Source: Pseudobutyrivibrio sp. (lineage in GTDB: Bacteria; Bacillota; Clostridia; Lachnospirales; Lachnospiraceae). Taken from it: 64,000 bases of DNA. This document shows, piece by piece, positions 39,836-49,097 of this stretch. Where the stretch lies: positions 1-64,000 of the forward strand of contig JAILGH010000060.1 in the NCBI GenBank assembly GCA_024697025.1. Direction: 5' to 3'. The notes under the pieces were generated by a model, which searched no databases, had not been told where the DNA came from, and saw only the letters and a program-made list of their open reading frames with translations. How positions within the stretch are numbered: the stretch's first letter is position 1; every line of letters starts with the position of its first letter. The position numbers and the translations under genes are program-made.

Positions 39836-40882
39836 ATGGCTTTAATGAGATTTGATTCTTATGCAAATGATGATGCCTATGCATATAATATTCTTAATGG
39901 TAGGGAATACAGAAATCTGGGAAGGCAGGTTTTGGTTGATTGTTCTATATTTGTGGGTGTGATAAATGGATATCTCCCTTCAGTAGCTGCAGCACGTTTC
40001 TATGAGTCAATAGTAGATATGGCCTTTGATTTTTCGGGTCAGTATATTAGGATTTCTGGAGACTATGCTAATTCAGAGACTTCGGTTAAGTCCTGTATTT
40101 CATTTCATATTGGTATGATTGCGGCGGAATTGTTGGCAAATATCTATTATGTGTCTGGACCGTTATATCATTTAAAAGACAATTTCCTTAATGTCACATT
40201 CTATAATAACAACCCAAGAAGGCCTGATTTCTTTGGAATTGGACCAAATAATCAAGCATATTTATTTGAAGCCAAGGGTACCGCGGGTAATTTCGTGTCT
40301 AATGACACCGTTCGTGAAGCTAAGCGGCAGTTGGCAGCAGTTGCAAGTGTTACCTTCAATGGGATAATAAATCCACCGGTTTTTGCTGCGGCTAATATTC
40401 GCAAATTTGTGACGGCAATGTCTTTTGATCAGGGCAATGCTGTTATATCACAAATTGACCCGGATGAAGTAAGCCCGGATAGTTACGATTTGGTTATTGA
40501 TGCTGACAAAGCCATGGCAGATCACTACTGGCATGTGGTTAAGCTGATTAATAACAGCAAGTGCAAGGATTCTATCCGTGTTGGAGATAGAGTTTACATT
40601 GGCACATATATGCTTGATAAGTTCATTGGAATAGATGCTGACGTGTACGCTGCTTTAGGCGAGTACAGCCTGATTTTCCAATATGATACCTTTGAAGGCA
40701 TGAATATTACTGGCATATATGATAGAGTCAATAAGGTGTTAGAAAGCATTAACGCATATACGGACTACATATCAAAGGATAACAACAATAGCTTTGGCGG
40801 CTTTGGTCAGGATTATTACCTGAGCCGAGATGGAGTCATAGTCAAATCAATGAATAATAATGACGCCCAATACGGCGCATAA
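39836..40882 (+). CDS. Stand-alone PD-(D/E)XK nuclease-like protein
   Basis: A 348-residue soluble protein I cannot place in a named family. Around residues 128-150 it has NPRRPDFFGIGPNNQAYLFEAKG, cited here as RRPDFFGIG then YLFEAKGTAG: a P-D followed by E-x-K on the next strand, the restriction-endonuclease-like core. The flanking regions are mixed alpha/beta (SFHIGMIAAELLANIYYVSG before; VREAKRQLAAVASVTF after). Metal-dependent DNA cleavage is inferred from this motif alone. AGGAGG lies 8 bases before the ATG. It is followed 21 bases later by an oxidoreductase gene. Confidence 0.6.
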   Translation: MALMRFDSYANDDAYAYNILNGREYRNLGRQVLVDCSIFVGVINGYLPSVAAARFYESIVDMAFDFSGQYIRISGDYANSETSVKSCISFHIGMIAAELLANIYYVSGPLYHLKDNFLNVTFYNNNPRRPDFFGIGPNNQAYLFEAKGTAGNFVSNDTVREAKRQLAAVASVTFNGIINPPVFAAANIRKFVTAMSFDQGNAVISQIDPDEVSPDSYDLVIDADKAMADHYWHVVKLINNSKCKDSIRVGDRVYIGTYMLDKFIGIDADVYAALGEYSLIFQYDTFEGMNITGIYDRVNKVLESINAYTDYISKDNNNSFGGFGQDYYLSRDGVIVKSMNNNDAQYGA

Positions 40883-40903
40883 CTAGTTCAAGGAGATAGA
40901 TAC

Positions 40904-41914
40904 ATGAAATTAGGCATTGCAGGAACTGGCAAGATAGTAGTGGATGCACTTTATGCAATGGAGCCCATAGAGGATATTAAGGTGCAGGCTATTTTTGCAA
41001 GGCCACACAGCAAGGACAAGGGTCAGACACTGGCCCGTGAGTACAACATACCTAACGTATATACGGATTATGATAAGATGCTGGAGGATGACGATGTTGA
41101 CACAGTCTACATCGGCCTTATCAATAGCGTACATTTTGAATATTCCAAGCGTGCCCTATTAAAGGGCAAGCATGTCATAGTAGAAAAGCCCTTTGTAGGA
41201 AGCTACGCTGAGGCCAAGGAGCTTGCCGATTTGGCAAAATCCAAAGATTGCTTTATATTTGAAGCTATCACCGTGTTGCACAACCCGGTGATTGACAAGA
41301 TGAAGGAGGCCCTGCCAAAGCTTGGCAATATCAGGATGATGCTTGCCAACTATTCCCAGTATTCCAGCCGTTACGACGACTATTTAAAGGGGCAGGTGGT
41401 TCATTCATTTGATCCAGACTATCTAGGGGGAGCCCTTAGAGATATCAATCTTTACAACATCCATTACGCCGTGGCCCTATTTGGCCCGCCTAAGGATGCC
41501 CACTATTATCCTAATATGGGCTTCAACGGAGTTGATATTTCTGGTACCCTAGTGTTAGAGTATGATGGATTTTCAGCAGTGTGCACCGGAGCTAAGGATT
41601 CGGACAGTTCCTGCTTTGTATCTATCCAGGGAGAAAAGGGGTATATGAAAATTGATGGTAAGCCAAACGTGGCTCCCAATTTATCCATCGTTTCCGTCAA
41701 TCCAGACTCTACCGAGCTGGTAAAGGATTCAGCTGGAGCAATGGTGAGAGCAACCATCACTGAGCATTTTGAGCCAGACCTAGTACATCACCGCATGACA
41801 CAGGAGTTTAATGTTTTTTCAAGAATCATAAGTCAAAAGGACTACCAGGCTGCGGAGACCTATTTACAGGAGTCCCTGGAAGTCATGAAGGTTGTTGATT
41901 TATGTGTTAGGTAA
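40904..41914 (+). CDS. Gfo/Idh/MocA-family oxidoreductase
   Basis: A 336-residue NAD(P)-dependent dehydrogenase. The N-terminal Rossmann fold begins KLGIAGTGKIVVDALYAME with the G-x-G-x-I nucleotide loop. The family's E-K-P motif is in GKHVIVEKPFVGSYAEAKEL, and the C-terminal substrate domain includes the catalytic-region His in IHYAVALFG. Such enzymes oxidise or reduce sugars and cyclitols. AAGGAGATAG lies before the ATG. Its stop overlaps the next gene's ATG (TAATG), so the two are translationally coupled. Confidence 0.9.
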   Translation: MKLGIAGTGKIVVDALYAMEPIEDIKVQAIFARPHSKDKGQTLAREYNIPNVYTDYDKMLEDDDVDTVYIGLINSVHFEYSKRALLKGKHVIVEKPFVGSYAEAKELADLAKSKDCFIFEAITVLHNPVIDKMKEALPKLGNIRMMLANYSQYSSRYDDYLKGQVVHSFDPDYLGGALRDINLYNIHYAVALFGPPKDAHYYPNMGFNGVDISGTLVLEYDGFSAVCTGAKDSDSSCFVSIQGEKGYMKIDGKPNVAPNLSIVSVNPDSTELVKDSAGAMVRATITEHFEPDLVHHRMTQEFNVFSRIISQKDYQAAETYLQESLEVMKVVDLCVR

Positions 41915-42786
41915 TGCTTATGAGACGATTAGAAGTATTTTTAGGGAGTTTTATTGTTGTGTGTTTGGTATGCCTGGGCGTCATGGTCTTCAATGATACT
42001 ATACCTGTATCATCCAAAGACTCTGAGCCGGAGCAGGTTAAGGCTAAAGAGCTAGAGCAGGAGACAGCGTCTGAGGAGCCTGTTATTTCAGAGGAGGCTG
42101 ATGAGGTGGTTGTTACCGAGACAGAGGAGACCACCAAGTCTAAGTCTGTTGATGCCGAGAATCACATAGTCTGCATCGATGCCGGACACCAGCAAAAGGC
42201 CAACATGACCAAGGAGCCAATCGGCCCTGGTTCCAGCAAAAAAAAGCCTAAGGTTGCCGGAGGAACTAGAGGCGTAAAGTCTGGTCTTATGGAGTATCAG
42301 TTGGCTTTGGATATTTCCCTAAAGCTTCAAGAGGAGCTTGAGAGCCGAGGCTACACAGTTGTCATGGTTCGCACCACCAACGATGTAGACATCAGCAACA
42401 GCGAGAGAGCTGCAATCGCCAATGAGGCAGGGGCAGATGCTTTCGTCAAGATTCACGCTGACGGCTCAGATATATCATCTGTTCACGGGGCAAGCGCCCT
42501 TTGCCAGACAGCCGACAATCCATACAATGGCAATCTTCACGACGAAAGCTACGCACTTTCTGAGTGTGTCCTCGACGGAGTGGTTTCAGCCACCGGCTGC
42601 AAGAAGCGCCAGATTATCGAGACTGACGGCATGACCGGTATCAACTGGAGCAATGTTCCTACCACCATCATCGAGGTGGGTTACCTCACCAACAAGGATG
42701 AGGACGCCAAGCTTAACACCGACGAGTACCAGACCAAGATTGCCCAGGGTATTGCTGATGGAATCGAGGCTTACTATCAGAAGTAA
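41914..42786 (+). CDS. N-acetylmuramoyl-L-alanine amidase (Amidase_3)
   Basis: A 290-residue cell-wall hydrolase. An N-terminal helix (FLGSFIVVCLVCLGVMVFND) serves as signal anchor, followed by an acidic Glu-rich linker (~30-75). The catalytic domain has zinc ligands in VCIDAGHQQK, Glu in LMEYQLALDIS and His in FVKIHADGSD, and the catalytic Glu in TTIIEVGYLTNKDED. It cleaves the amide bond between N-acetylmuramic acid and L-alanine in peptidoglycan outside the membrane. The start overlaps the preceding stop; a second Met two codons later is possible. Confidence 0.92.
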   Translation: MLMRRLEVFLGSFIVVCLVCLGVMVFNDTIPVSSKDSEPEQVKAKELEQETASEEPVISEEADEVVVTETEETTKSKSVDAENHIVCIDAGHQQKANMTKEPIGPGSSKKKPKVAGGTRGVKSGLMEYQLALDISLKLQEELESRGYTVVMVRTTNDVDISNSERAAIANEAGADAFVKIHADGSDISSVHGASALCQTADNPYNGNLHDESYALSECVLDGVVSATGCKKRQIIETDGMTGINWSNVPTTIIEVGYLTNKDEDAKLNTDEYQTKIAQGIADGIEAYYQK

Positions 42787-42800
42787 TAGGAGTTAAACTA

Positions 42801-43181
42801 ATGGAACGTAAAGATTTGGCAGTAGAATATAAGCACGGTGGATGTAACTGTGCACAGGCGGTTCTTCTCGCCTTCAAGGATGAGCTTAATCTCTCAGAGG
42901 AGGATTTAAAGAAAATGGGTGCAGCCTTTGGCGTTGGTATGGGATGCATGGAAGCTACCTGCGGTGCCCTTTGTGCATCTCAGATGATTCTCGGCTTAAA
43001 GCAGTATCAGGGCAAGCCTATTTTAAAGGATGCTGCAGCTTTGGCTAAAGCCTTTGAGGCCAAGTGCGGTGCCACAATCTGCAAGGAGCTTAAGGGCATT
43101 GAAACAGGCCAGGTCCTTTGCGATTGCGACAGCTGTGTTAGAAATGCAGTTGAGTTGGCAGAGCAGGCTATTGAGAAATAA
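42801..43181 (+). CDS. C-GCAxxG-C-C family redox-type protein
   Basis: A 126-residue protein with the pattern that names the family: GGCNCAQAVLLAF (G-C-x-C-A-Q), MGCMEATCGALCAS, and a C-terminal cluster CKELKG..LCDCDSCVRNAVE. Seven or more conserved Cys suggest metal or iron-sulfur binding; the biochemical role is unknown. Its last 14 bases overlap the end of the opposite-strand degV gene. It follows the amidase gene after 14 bases. Confidence 0.85.
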   Translation: MERKDLAVEYKHGGCNCAQAVLLAFKDELNLSEEDLKKMGAAFGVGMGCMEATCGALCASQMILGLKQYQGKPILKDAAALAKAFEAKCGATICKELKGIETGQVLCDCDSCVRNAVELAEQAIEK

Positions 43182-44010
43182 ATAGCACACCCAAGGTACC
43201 AGGACCGCAGTGAGAGGAGATAACAGCCCCGGCCCGGGTCTCGATAATCTCGTCAAATTGATTCAGGTCCTCAAGGTATTTTCTAACAGAATCTACGATT
43301 GTTTTATCGCAGCCAGAATGAGTGATGAATACGCGCTCTTTTCTGGCTGTTTTTAATTCATCCTCCAGATCCTTTACATAATCCATCACAAACTTAATGT
43401 TCTTGCCACGATATTTTTTATCAGGGCGCATAGCACCATTTTCCACAAGAATCTTTGGGTGGATTTTAAGAGCCGAGCCAAACAGCGCTGCCACACCAGA
43501 GCAGCGGCCGCCTCTATATAGATATGTAAGAGTGTCCACAATAAAGCTGGCTCTTACCTTTTCTCTGGTTTCCTTTATCGTATTTACGATATCCTCAGCC
43601 TTCATTCCCTGTGCTGCAAGCTCAGCAGCATAGATAATAAGCAGGCCGATTCCTGTAGAAAGGTTTGCAGAGTCGATAACGTAGGCCCTTTCATATATTT
43701 CCATATCATCAATAGCCAGCATGCAGTTGCTGAAGCTTGAAGAAAACTCAGATGATATGGTAAATACGATATATTCATCCTCGCCGTCCTTATCAAAAAA
43801 CTCTTCAAAGTCCGCCACACTTGGGGCAGCAGTCTTTGGCGTCAAATCATTTTTATCCGACCAGGCAAAGATTTCCTCAGGAGAAATGTCCACACCGTCC
43901 TTGTATTCATCCTCGCCCAGATGCACATACAAAGGGATGATTCCAATCTGATATTTTTCAATTAAATCCTTCGACAAATCACAGGTGCTGTCTGCAAGTA
44001 TCTTTATCAT
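43168..44010 (-). CDS. DegV-family fatty acid-binding protein
   Basis: A 280-residue protein with the DegV opening KILADSTCDLSKDLIEKYQI, the VDISPEEIF and TAAPSVADFEEFF segments, ISSEFSSSFSNC, and VRASFIVDTLTYLYRGGRCS near the middle. The C-terminus has AGAVISSHCGPGTLGVLF. Related proteins (FakB) bind fatty acids and present them to the kinase FakA. AGGAGG lies just upstream of the ATG, so longer forms from earlier codons are unlikely. The 3' end overlaps the converging neighbour by 14 bases. Confidence 0.92.
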   Translation of the reverse strand: MIKILADSTCDLSKDLIEKYQIGIIPLYVHLGEDEYKDGVDISPEEIFAWSDKNDLTPKTAAPSVADFEEFFDKDGEDEYIVFTISSEFSSSFSNCMLAIDDMEIYERAYVIDSANLSTGIGLLIIYAAELAAQGMKAEDIVNTIKETREKVRASFIVDTLTYLYRGGRCSGVAALFGSALKIHPKILVENGAMRPDKKYRGKNIKFVMDYVKDLEDELKTARKERVFITHSGCDKTIVDSVRKYLEDLNQFDEIIETRAGAVISSHCGPGTLGVLFISQ

Positions 44011-44163
44011 AAAAATCCTCCTGATTTTGTTATACAAAGTAATGAATAAACACATTTTAACAGTTGTATATGCAATAAGGCAATATGCATGACTTTGATT
44101 CCTTGATTGTGTTATACTACCTCTAATACTACTAGGAGAAGTTTAAACAAAAGGGGGCATGTT

Positions 44164-45147
44164 ATGACAGATTCTAAATATGTAAAATGGGGAGTTTTGG
44201 GTACTGCAAACATTGCAAAGGGATGTACTATTCCAGGGATGAAGCTGGTAAAAGAGTGCAAACTTTGGGCAATTGCTGGCAGGAGTTTAGATAAGGCCAA
44301 TAGCTTCAAGGAAGAGTTTGGATTTGAGAAAGCCTATGGCAGCTACGAGGAACTTATTGCGGACAAGGATGTGGAGGCAATCTACATTCCGCTTCCAAAT
44401 GATTTGCATTTCAAATGGGTAACGGCGGCGTTAAAGGCAGGCAAGCATGTTCTATGTGAGAAGCCTTTGGCTTTAAACGCTTCGCAAGTTAAAGAGATGC
44501 ATCAAACTGCCAAGGACAACAACGTGTTTCTGATGGAGGCTTATGCTTATTTGCACAGTCCATATATTGAGAGCCTTCGCAGAGATTTGACTCAGGGTGT
44601 CATTGGAAAGGTTGATTACATCGAGACTGCTTTTGTGACTCAAGGTTACAAGGAGGATATTCGTCTTCACAAGGAAAACGGTGGTGGAGCAATGTATGAC
44701 CTTGGCTGCTACTGTACAACCATGATTTTATCCATGATTGATTCCGAGCCGGAGTACGTAAAGGCGGTAGCGGAGTTCTCAGACGAGGATGTTGACTCTA
44801 TGACATCAGCAATCATCAAGTTCAAAAACGGAGTTCGCGCATCCTTCAATGTAGGCATGGTTCTTGGAGAAAACACCAACAGTCGTTACGACCATCTCTA
44901 CATTCACGGCAACAGAGGCGCCATCCGTTCCGAGGTTGAGTACAACCAGCAGGGCCCTGCAAAGTACTTGCTTTACGGCGTTACCGGCGTAGACGAGCGT
45001 AAAATCAACATCCCACAGAATTATTCTCTTGAAATCAGTCAGATGAACCGCTGCATTTTAGGTGGAGAAAGACCAAAGGTTTCTCCAGCATTTTCTATCA
45101 AGAATGCAGAGCTGATGGATGAAGTTTTCAAACAAATAGGATACTAA
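44164..45147 (+). CDS. Gfo/Idh/MocA-family oxidoreductase
   Basis: A 327-residue dehydrogenase, paralogous to the one at 40904. It has VKWGVLGTANIAKGCTIPGM, the E-K-P motif in GKHVLCEKPLALNASQVKEM, and the substrate-side GGGAMYDLGCYCTTMILSMI with the conserved G-G-G-A-x-x-D-x-G-x-Y/C pattern. It likely uses NAD(P) to interconvert a sugar hydroxyl and ketone; substrate unknown. AAAGGGGGC precedes the chosen ATG at 44164; the frame's earlier start is less well supported. Confidence 0.9.
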   Translation: MTDSKYVKWGVLGTANIAKGCTIPGMKLVKECKLWAIAGRSLDKANSFKEEFGFEKAYGSYEELIADKDVEAIYIPLPNDLHFKWVTAALKAGKHVLCEKPLALNASQVKEMHQTAKDNNVFLMEAYAYLHSPYIESLRRDLTQGVIGKVDYIETAFVTQGYKEDIRLHKENGGGAMYDLGCYCTTMILSMIDSEPEYVKAVAEFSDEDVDSMTSAIIKFKNGVRASFNVGMVLGENTNSRYDHLYIHGNRGAIRSEVEYNQQGPAKYLLYGVTGVDERKINIPQNYSLEISQMNRCILGGERPKVSPAFSIKNAELMDEVFKQIGY

Positions 45148-45195
45148 CGGCAGAGTATAACAGAAATTTCATATACTTGGAGTAAAATTAATCCT

Positions 45196-47055
45196 ATGAT
45201 TAATGGTAAAAAGATAATTGCATTATGCGCATATCGTGTTTACGATTCCCAGGTTTTCAGCTTTATTTCCAAGCTGAATAAGTTGTTGTGCGCACAGGAT
45301 TGTTATTTATTTATATATGCCCTTAATGCCGAGATAGGAAACAGCGGCGACAACATGGCCGAGGTTGCCGTCTTTGACATTATTCCTTACGACAAGATTG
45401 ACGCCATCATCATTATGGATGAAAAGATTAAGAGCCGTCAGACCGTGGAAAATATTATCCTAAAGTCCCGGGCCTTTAACATTCCAACCATAGTTATTGA
45501 TGGAGAATACGAGGGCGTTTCTTTAGTGCGTTTTGATTACGCCAAGGGCTTTGAGCAGGTGGTGCGTCACGTCATCGAGCACCACAATGTAAGGCGGCCA
45601 CATCTAATGGCCGGCAAGCGCAGCAGTGAGTATTCCAACGAGCGTATCGAAGTTTTTAAAAAGGTTATTGCAGAAAATGGAATCGCCTATGATGATTCCA
45701 TGCTAAGCTACGGCAATTTCTGGTCTATTCCATCCAGGGCCGCAGCCAAGGAGCTTTTAAAGCGAGACCAGCTTCCGGAGGCAGTAATCTGTGCTAACGA
45801 CATCATGGCTATCAATGTCTGCGATGTCTTTAGAAAGGCCGGAGTCAATGTACCTGAGGATGTTATTATCACAGGCTTTGACGGTATGGATGAGGCCTTC
45901 TGGGCAAGTCCCGGCATCACCACCGCAAAGTGCGACAGCAAGGAGCTTGCCAAGGAAATCTTTGACGTCCTAAAGCAGCTTTTATCTGGTGCAGAAAATG
46001 TAGACAGGTGGATTATGCCTACCCTTATGACCAACGATTCCTGTGGTTGCCCCCGTCGCAACCTGGATTTGCTTACAGCAATTGATGGCCTTAATAATAG
46101 GTTCTACCACCACCAGGATGATATTCACATCATGTTGTTTTTGATTTCCAAGATTATGAGTGCAGAGTCAATTGAGGAGGGTGTGAGCAATCTTAGAAAT
46201 GCTTTGACTGAGCATCTCCTTTGTGTGGTTGATGACGCCTGCTTTGATTTGGAAAACAATTATTTATTGGAAGAAAATGTGCCTCACGGCAGTATGTCTA
46301 TAATTTATGATTCTTATAGTGATGTAGATGGAGTTGTGCCTTACAATCCAGATACCATCCATCCGCATTTGGATGAAATCATGAAGAAGGGATATCCTTT
46401 AATTTTTAATTGCCTTGAGTATATGGATAAATCCCCTGGGTTTGTATGTTATTCCTTCCCTAGGATGGACAATCTTGACTATTCCAAGACCCCAAGTATC
46501 ACTAATAGTTTGGGTATGGGTTTTGGTGGCTATGTCAGTATGAAAAATCAGCGTTACTTAAGAAGCAAGCTTCAAAAGATGTATCAGTATGATGCTTTGA
46601 CTGGGCTTTACAACCGCTTGGCTTTTCGTTCAAAGGTTGATATCTTAAGGGAAGACCCACTTAACGAAGGCAAAGAGCTTACTATAGTAATGGGAGACTT
46701 GAATGGTCTTAAGCAGATAAATGATTCCTTAGGCCATATGGCAGGAGACAAGGCCATTGCCACAGCTGCAAAAGCTTTAAAATGTGCATGTCCTCCTGGC
46801 TCGCTGTGCGTTCGATTAGGTGGAGATGAGCTACTAGCATTTATCATTGGCGACTGCGATGCGAGGGCCGTAATCGACGGTATCATTGACATTTTAGATG
46901 AGGAAAGTCGCAAGCTTGGATACACAGTATCTTTAAGCGTTGGTGCAAGGACAGCTGTCTTTTCTAAGGATATGGATTTAGATAGTATAATCGATCAGGC
47001 GGATGCTCAAATGTACGAAATGAAGCGTCGCTTAAAAGAGGGGCATGGGTCCTAA
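45196..47055 (+). CDS. LacI-type sensor domain fused to a GGDEF diguanylate cyclase
   Basis: A 619-residue cytoplasmic protein without membrane helices. Residues ~5-270 resemble the periplasmic-binding-like sugar sensor of LacI regulators (VIEHHNVRRPHLMAGKRSSE, AVICANDIMAINVCDVFRKA, DVIITGFDGMDEAFWASPGI), with no HTH in front. A middle region of unknown fold follows. The C-terminal ~170 residues are a GGDEF domain (YDALTGLYNRLAFRSKVDIL, MGDLNGLKQINDSLGHMAGD, signature RLGGDELLAF). It would make cyclic di-GMP in response to a small ligand; GGDEL in place of GGDEF is tolerated in active enzymes. Confidence 0.85.
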   Translation: MINGKKIIALCAYRVYDSQVFSFISKLNKLLCAQDCYLFIYALNAEIGNSGDNMAEVAVFDIIPYDKIDAIIIMDEKIKSRQTVENIILKSRAFNIPTIVIDGEYEGVSLVRFDYAKGFEQVVRHVIEHHNVRRPHLMAGKRSSEYSNERIEVFKKVIAENGIAYDDSMLSYGNFWSIPSRAAAKELLKRDQLPEAVICANDIMAINVCDVFRKAGVNVPEDVIITGFDGMDEAFWASPGITTAKCDSKELAKEIFDVLKQLLSGAENVDRWIMPTLMTNDSCGCPRRNLDLLTAIDGLNNRFYHHQDDIHIMLFLISKIMSAESIEEGVSNLRNALTEHLLCVVDDACFDLENNYLLEENVPHGSMSIIYDSYSDVDGVVPYNPDTIHPHLDEIMKKGYPLIFNCLEYMDKSPGFVCYSFPRMDNLDYSKTPSITNSLGMGFGGYVSMKNQRYLRSKLQKMYQYDALTGLYNRLAFRSKVDILREDPLNEGKELTIVMGDLNGLKQINDSLGHMAGDKAIATAAKALKCACPPGSLCVRLGGDELLAFIIGDCDARAVIDGIIDILDEESRKLGYTVSLSVGARTAVFSKDMDLDSIIDQADAQMYEMKRRLKEGHGS

Positions 47056-47100
47056 ATGGTTGCCAAAATGTGCTATTTTTAATAAAATAATAGAACAGGG

Positions 47101-47128
47101 GCGGGGAAGCCATTCCCCGTCATTTTTT
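47101..47128 (+). terminator. Terminator after the GGDEF gene
   Basis: A perfect 7-bp stem (CGGGGAA pairing with TTCCCCG) with a 4-base loop is followed by TCATTTTTT. Confidence 0.85.
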
Positions 47129-47148
47129 AATATTAGGAGGATAATACT

Positions 47149-47535
47149 ATGGCAAATATTTTATGGCAGGATAAAAAGAGATATTTTGGGTTACCAATTA
47201 GTTTCACTAAATACAGCATGAGCGAGGACAGACTCTTTGTTGAGAGTGGTCTTTTGAATTTATCGCAGAATGAGGTCAGATTATATAGAATTCTTGACGT
47301 TCAGTTGAGACGCAGCATTTTCCAGAGACTTTTTGGCGTGGGTTCAATCTATGTTAGCTCTTCAGACAAGAGTCTTGGCAATTTTGTAATTGAAAGCGTC
47401 AAGGATTCAGCAAATGTCAAGGAAATGCTTTCTGTTCAGGTAGAGCAGCAGCGCGAGGCTAAGCGTGTAGTTGGCCGTGAGTTCATGGGCACCGGCGATA
47501 TCGATTACGATGGCGACATGGACATCATGAACTAG
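47149..47535 (+). CDS. PH-domain (bPH_2) protein
   Basis: A 128-residue protein resembling the bacterial PH-like domain of YdbS/DUF304 proteins: FGLPISFTKYSMSEDRLFVE then GLLNLSQNEVRLYRILDVQL and RRSIFQRLFGVGSIYVSSSD, the 'R-I-x-D-V-x-x-x-x-S-x-x-x-R-x-F-G-x-G' pattern. Unlike YdbS it has no membrane helices, so it is a soluble stand-alone form. An acidic tail ends the protein. Function unknown. TTAGGAGGATAA precedes the ATG. Confidence 0.8.
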   Translation: MANILWQDKKRYFGLPISFTKYSMSEDRLFVESGLLNLSQNEVRLYRILDVQLRRSIFQRLFGVGSIYVSSSDKSLGNFVIESVKDSANVKEMLSVQVEQQREAKRVVGREFMGTGDIDYDGDMDIMN

Positions 47536-47553
47536 TCATTAAAGGAGATTTAT

Positions 47554-48312
47554 ATGAAGACAGCTTTAATTACAGGGGCAACCTCTGGTATCGGCTACGA
47601 GTTTGCAAAGCAGCTTGCCGACAGAGGCTTTGGCCTTATAGTTGTTGGGCGCCGTGTTGAGCGCCTGCAGGAGCTTAAGGAGAGCCTTTCTGTTCCTGTG
47701 GATGTTATCAAGGCAGACCTTAACAACCAACAGGAGTGCTTTGGCCTTCTTGACCAGGTGGCTGACAAGGATATCGACGTCTTTATCAACAACGCAGGCT
47801 TTGGCCTTTGCGGCAAGTTTGTAGAGACCGATGTTAACCGCGAGGTTTCCATGGTTCAGGTCAATGACATAGCTATGCACATTTTATTCAAGGGAATTTT
47901 GCAGCAGATGAATAAGGCTGGAAAGGGCCAGATTTTAAATGTGGCATCATCAGCGGGTATTCTTCCTGCTGGTCCATATATGGCAACCTACTATGCAAGC
48001 AAGGCGTATGTGGTTAGCCTTACAAGGGCTGTTGACGTAGAGCTTAAGGAATCAGGAAGTGGCGTTAAGGTTAGTGCGCTCTGTCCTGGTCCTGTAGATA
48101 CAGAGTTTAACGATACTGCAGATGTTGTCTTTGCTCTCAAGGGTATTAGTGCAAGACAGTGCGTTAGCGAGGCGTTAAAGGGAATGGACAGAGCCAAGAC
48201 AATTATTGTGCCAAGCTTAAGGATGAAGCTTGCCATGGCTTTTCAGGCTATTGTACCAATGCCTATTCTTGTAAAGCTCACTGCTAGACAGCAAAAGAAA
48301 AAGATGGATTAG
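47554..48312 (+). CDS. Short-chain dehydrogenase/reductase
   Basis: A 252-residue classical SDR. Cofactor loop TGATSGIGYEFAKQLA (T-G-x-x-x-G-I-G), the NNAG motif in VFINNAGFGLCG, the catalytic Ser in NVASSAGILPAG and the Y-x-x-x-K in ATYYASKAYVVS. It reads as the DltE/YqjQ-like group of NAD(P)-dependent enzymes; the substrate is not clear. AAAGGAGAT is upstream. It lies 18 bases after the PH-domain gene and 10 before surE, so a short operon is likely. Confidence 0.9.
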   Translation: MKTALITGATSGIGYEFAKQLADRGFGLIVVGRRVERLQELKESLSVPVDVIKADLNNQQECFGLLDQVADKDIDVFINNAGFGLCGKFVETDVNREVSMVQVNDIAMHILFKGILQQMNKAGKGQILNVASSAGILPAGPYMATYYASKAYVVSLTRAVDVELKESGSGVKVSALCPGPVDTEFNDTADVVFALKGISARQCVSEALKGMDRAKTIIVPSLRMKLAMAFQAIVPMPILVKLTARQQKKKMD

Positions 48313-48322
48313 GGGAATTTTT

Positions 48323-49045
48323 ATGAAAATACTCATTACAAATGATGACGGAATAGAGGCGGAGGGAATCATTCGCTTGGCCCACGCAGCCAAGGAGTTT
48401 GGCGAGGTCTGGGTGGTGGCTCCAGAGTCACAGCGTTCCTGCGCTAGCCACAGCATCAGCTTGCACAACCCAGTGAACATTTATCCTTACGAGGATTTTC
48501 CAGTTGAAGGTGTTCATGCATATTCATGCAGCGGCACACCGGGGGATTGCGTTCGTGTAGGCTCCCTTAGTGTCATGCCAAGCAAGCCCGATGTGGTTTT
48601 ATCCGGCATCAATTTTGGCCACAACGTGGCTTCGGATTTACAGTATTCAGCCACAGCCGGGGCAGCCTTCGAGGCGGCTTTTCAGGCCTACCATGCAATT
48701 GCACTTTCAGAGGGCTGCAACTATCATGCAGTCACAGACAAATACATTAAAGAAATTTTAAAAAAGCTTTTAAATGAGCCTCTCAAACCAGGGTTCATTC
48801 ACAACGTCAATTTCCCGGACTGCGAGCTTGGAGATTGTCAGGGAGTTCTCTACGACAGAACCGTTTCTACAGGTATGTTTTACAAGGATCATTACAACGT
48901 TGTGGAGGAGCTTGAGGATGGTGGAATCAGCTACATGGTAGAGGGAGTTTACAGCCCTCAGGCCGAGGAAGGCACCGATTTTCACGCTATTTTAAACAAC
49001 TATGTTTCCGTAGGAATCGTCAACAATATAGGGTTTACCTATTAA
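48323..49045 (+). CDS. surE: 5'/3'-nucleotidase SurE
   Basis: A 240-residue enzyme with all SurE landmarks: metal-binding KILITNDDGIEAEGIIRLAH at the N-terminus, VVAPESQRSCASHSISLHNP, CSGTPGDCVRVGSLSVMPSK and LSGINFGHNVASDLQYSATA. It removes phosphate from nucleoside 5'- and 3'-monophosphates and may act on short polyphosphate. Metal-dependent and cytoplasmic. The start ATG follows GGGGAATTTTT, a modest site. The promoter of the next gene lies within its last codons. Confidence 0.95.
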   Translation: MKILITNDDGIEAEGIIRLAHAAKEFGEVWVVAPESQRSCASHSISLHNPVNIYPYEDFPVEGVHAYSCSGTPGDCVRVGSLSVMPSKPDVVLSGINFGHNVASDLQYSATAGAAFEAAFQAYHAIALSEGCNYHAVTDKYIKEILKKLLNEPLKPGFIHNVNFPDCELGDCQGVLYDRTVSTGMFYKDHYNVVEELEDGGISYMVEGVYSPQAEEGTDFHAILNNYVSVGIVNNIGFTY

Positions 49046-49062
49046 CCTTGGTTTGTTATAAT
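49034..49062 (+). promoter_or_regulatory. Promoter of the Asp23-family gene
   Basis: TTTACC (4 of 6) and a perfect TATAAT are separated by 17 bases. The -35 lies inside the end of surE. Confidence 0.6.
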
Positions 49063-49097
49063 CTATGTAGTTTTTCTAGGAATATTAGGAGGCAAAT

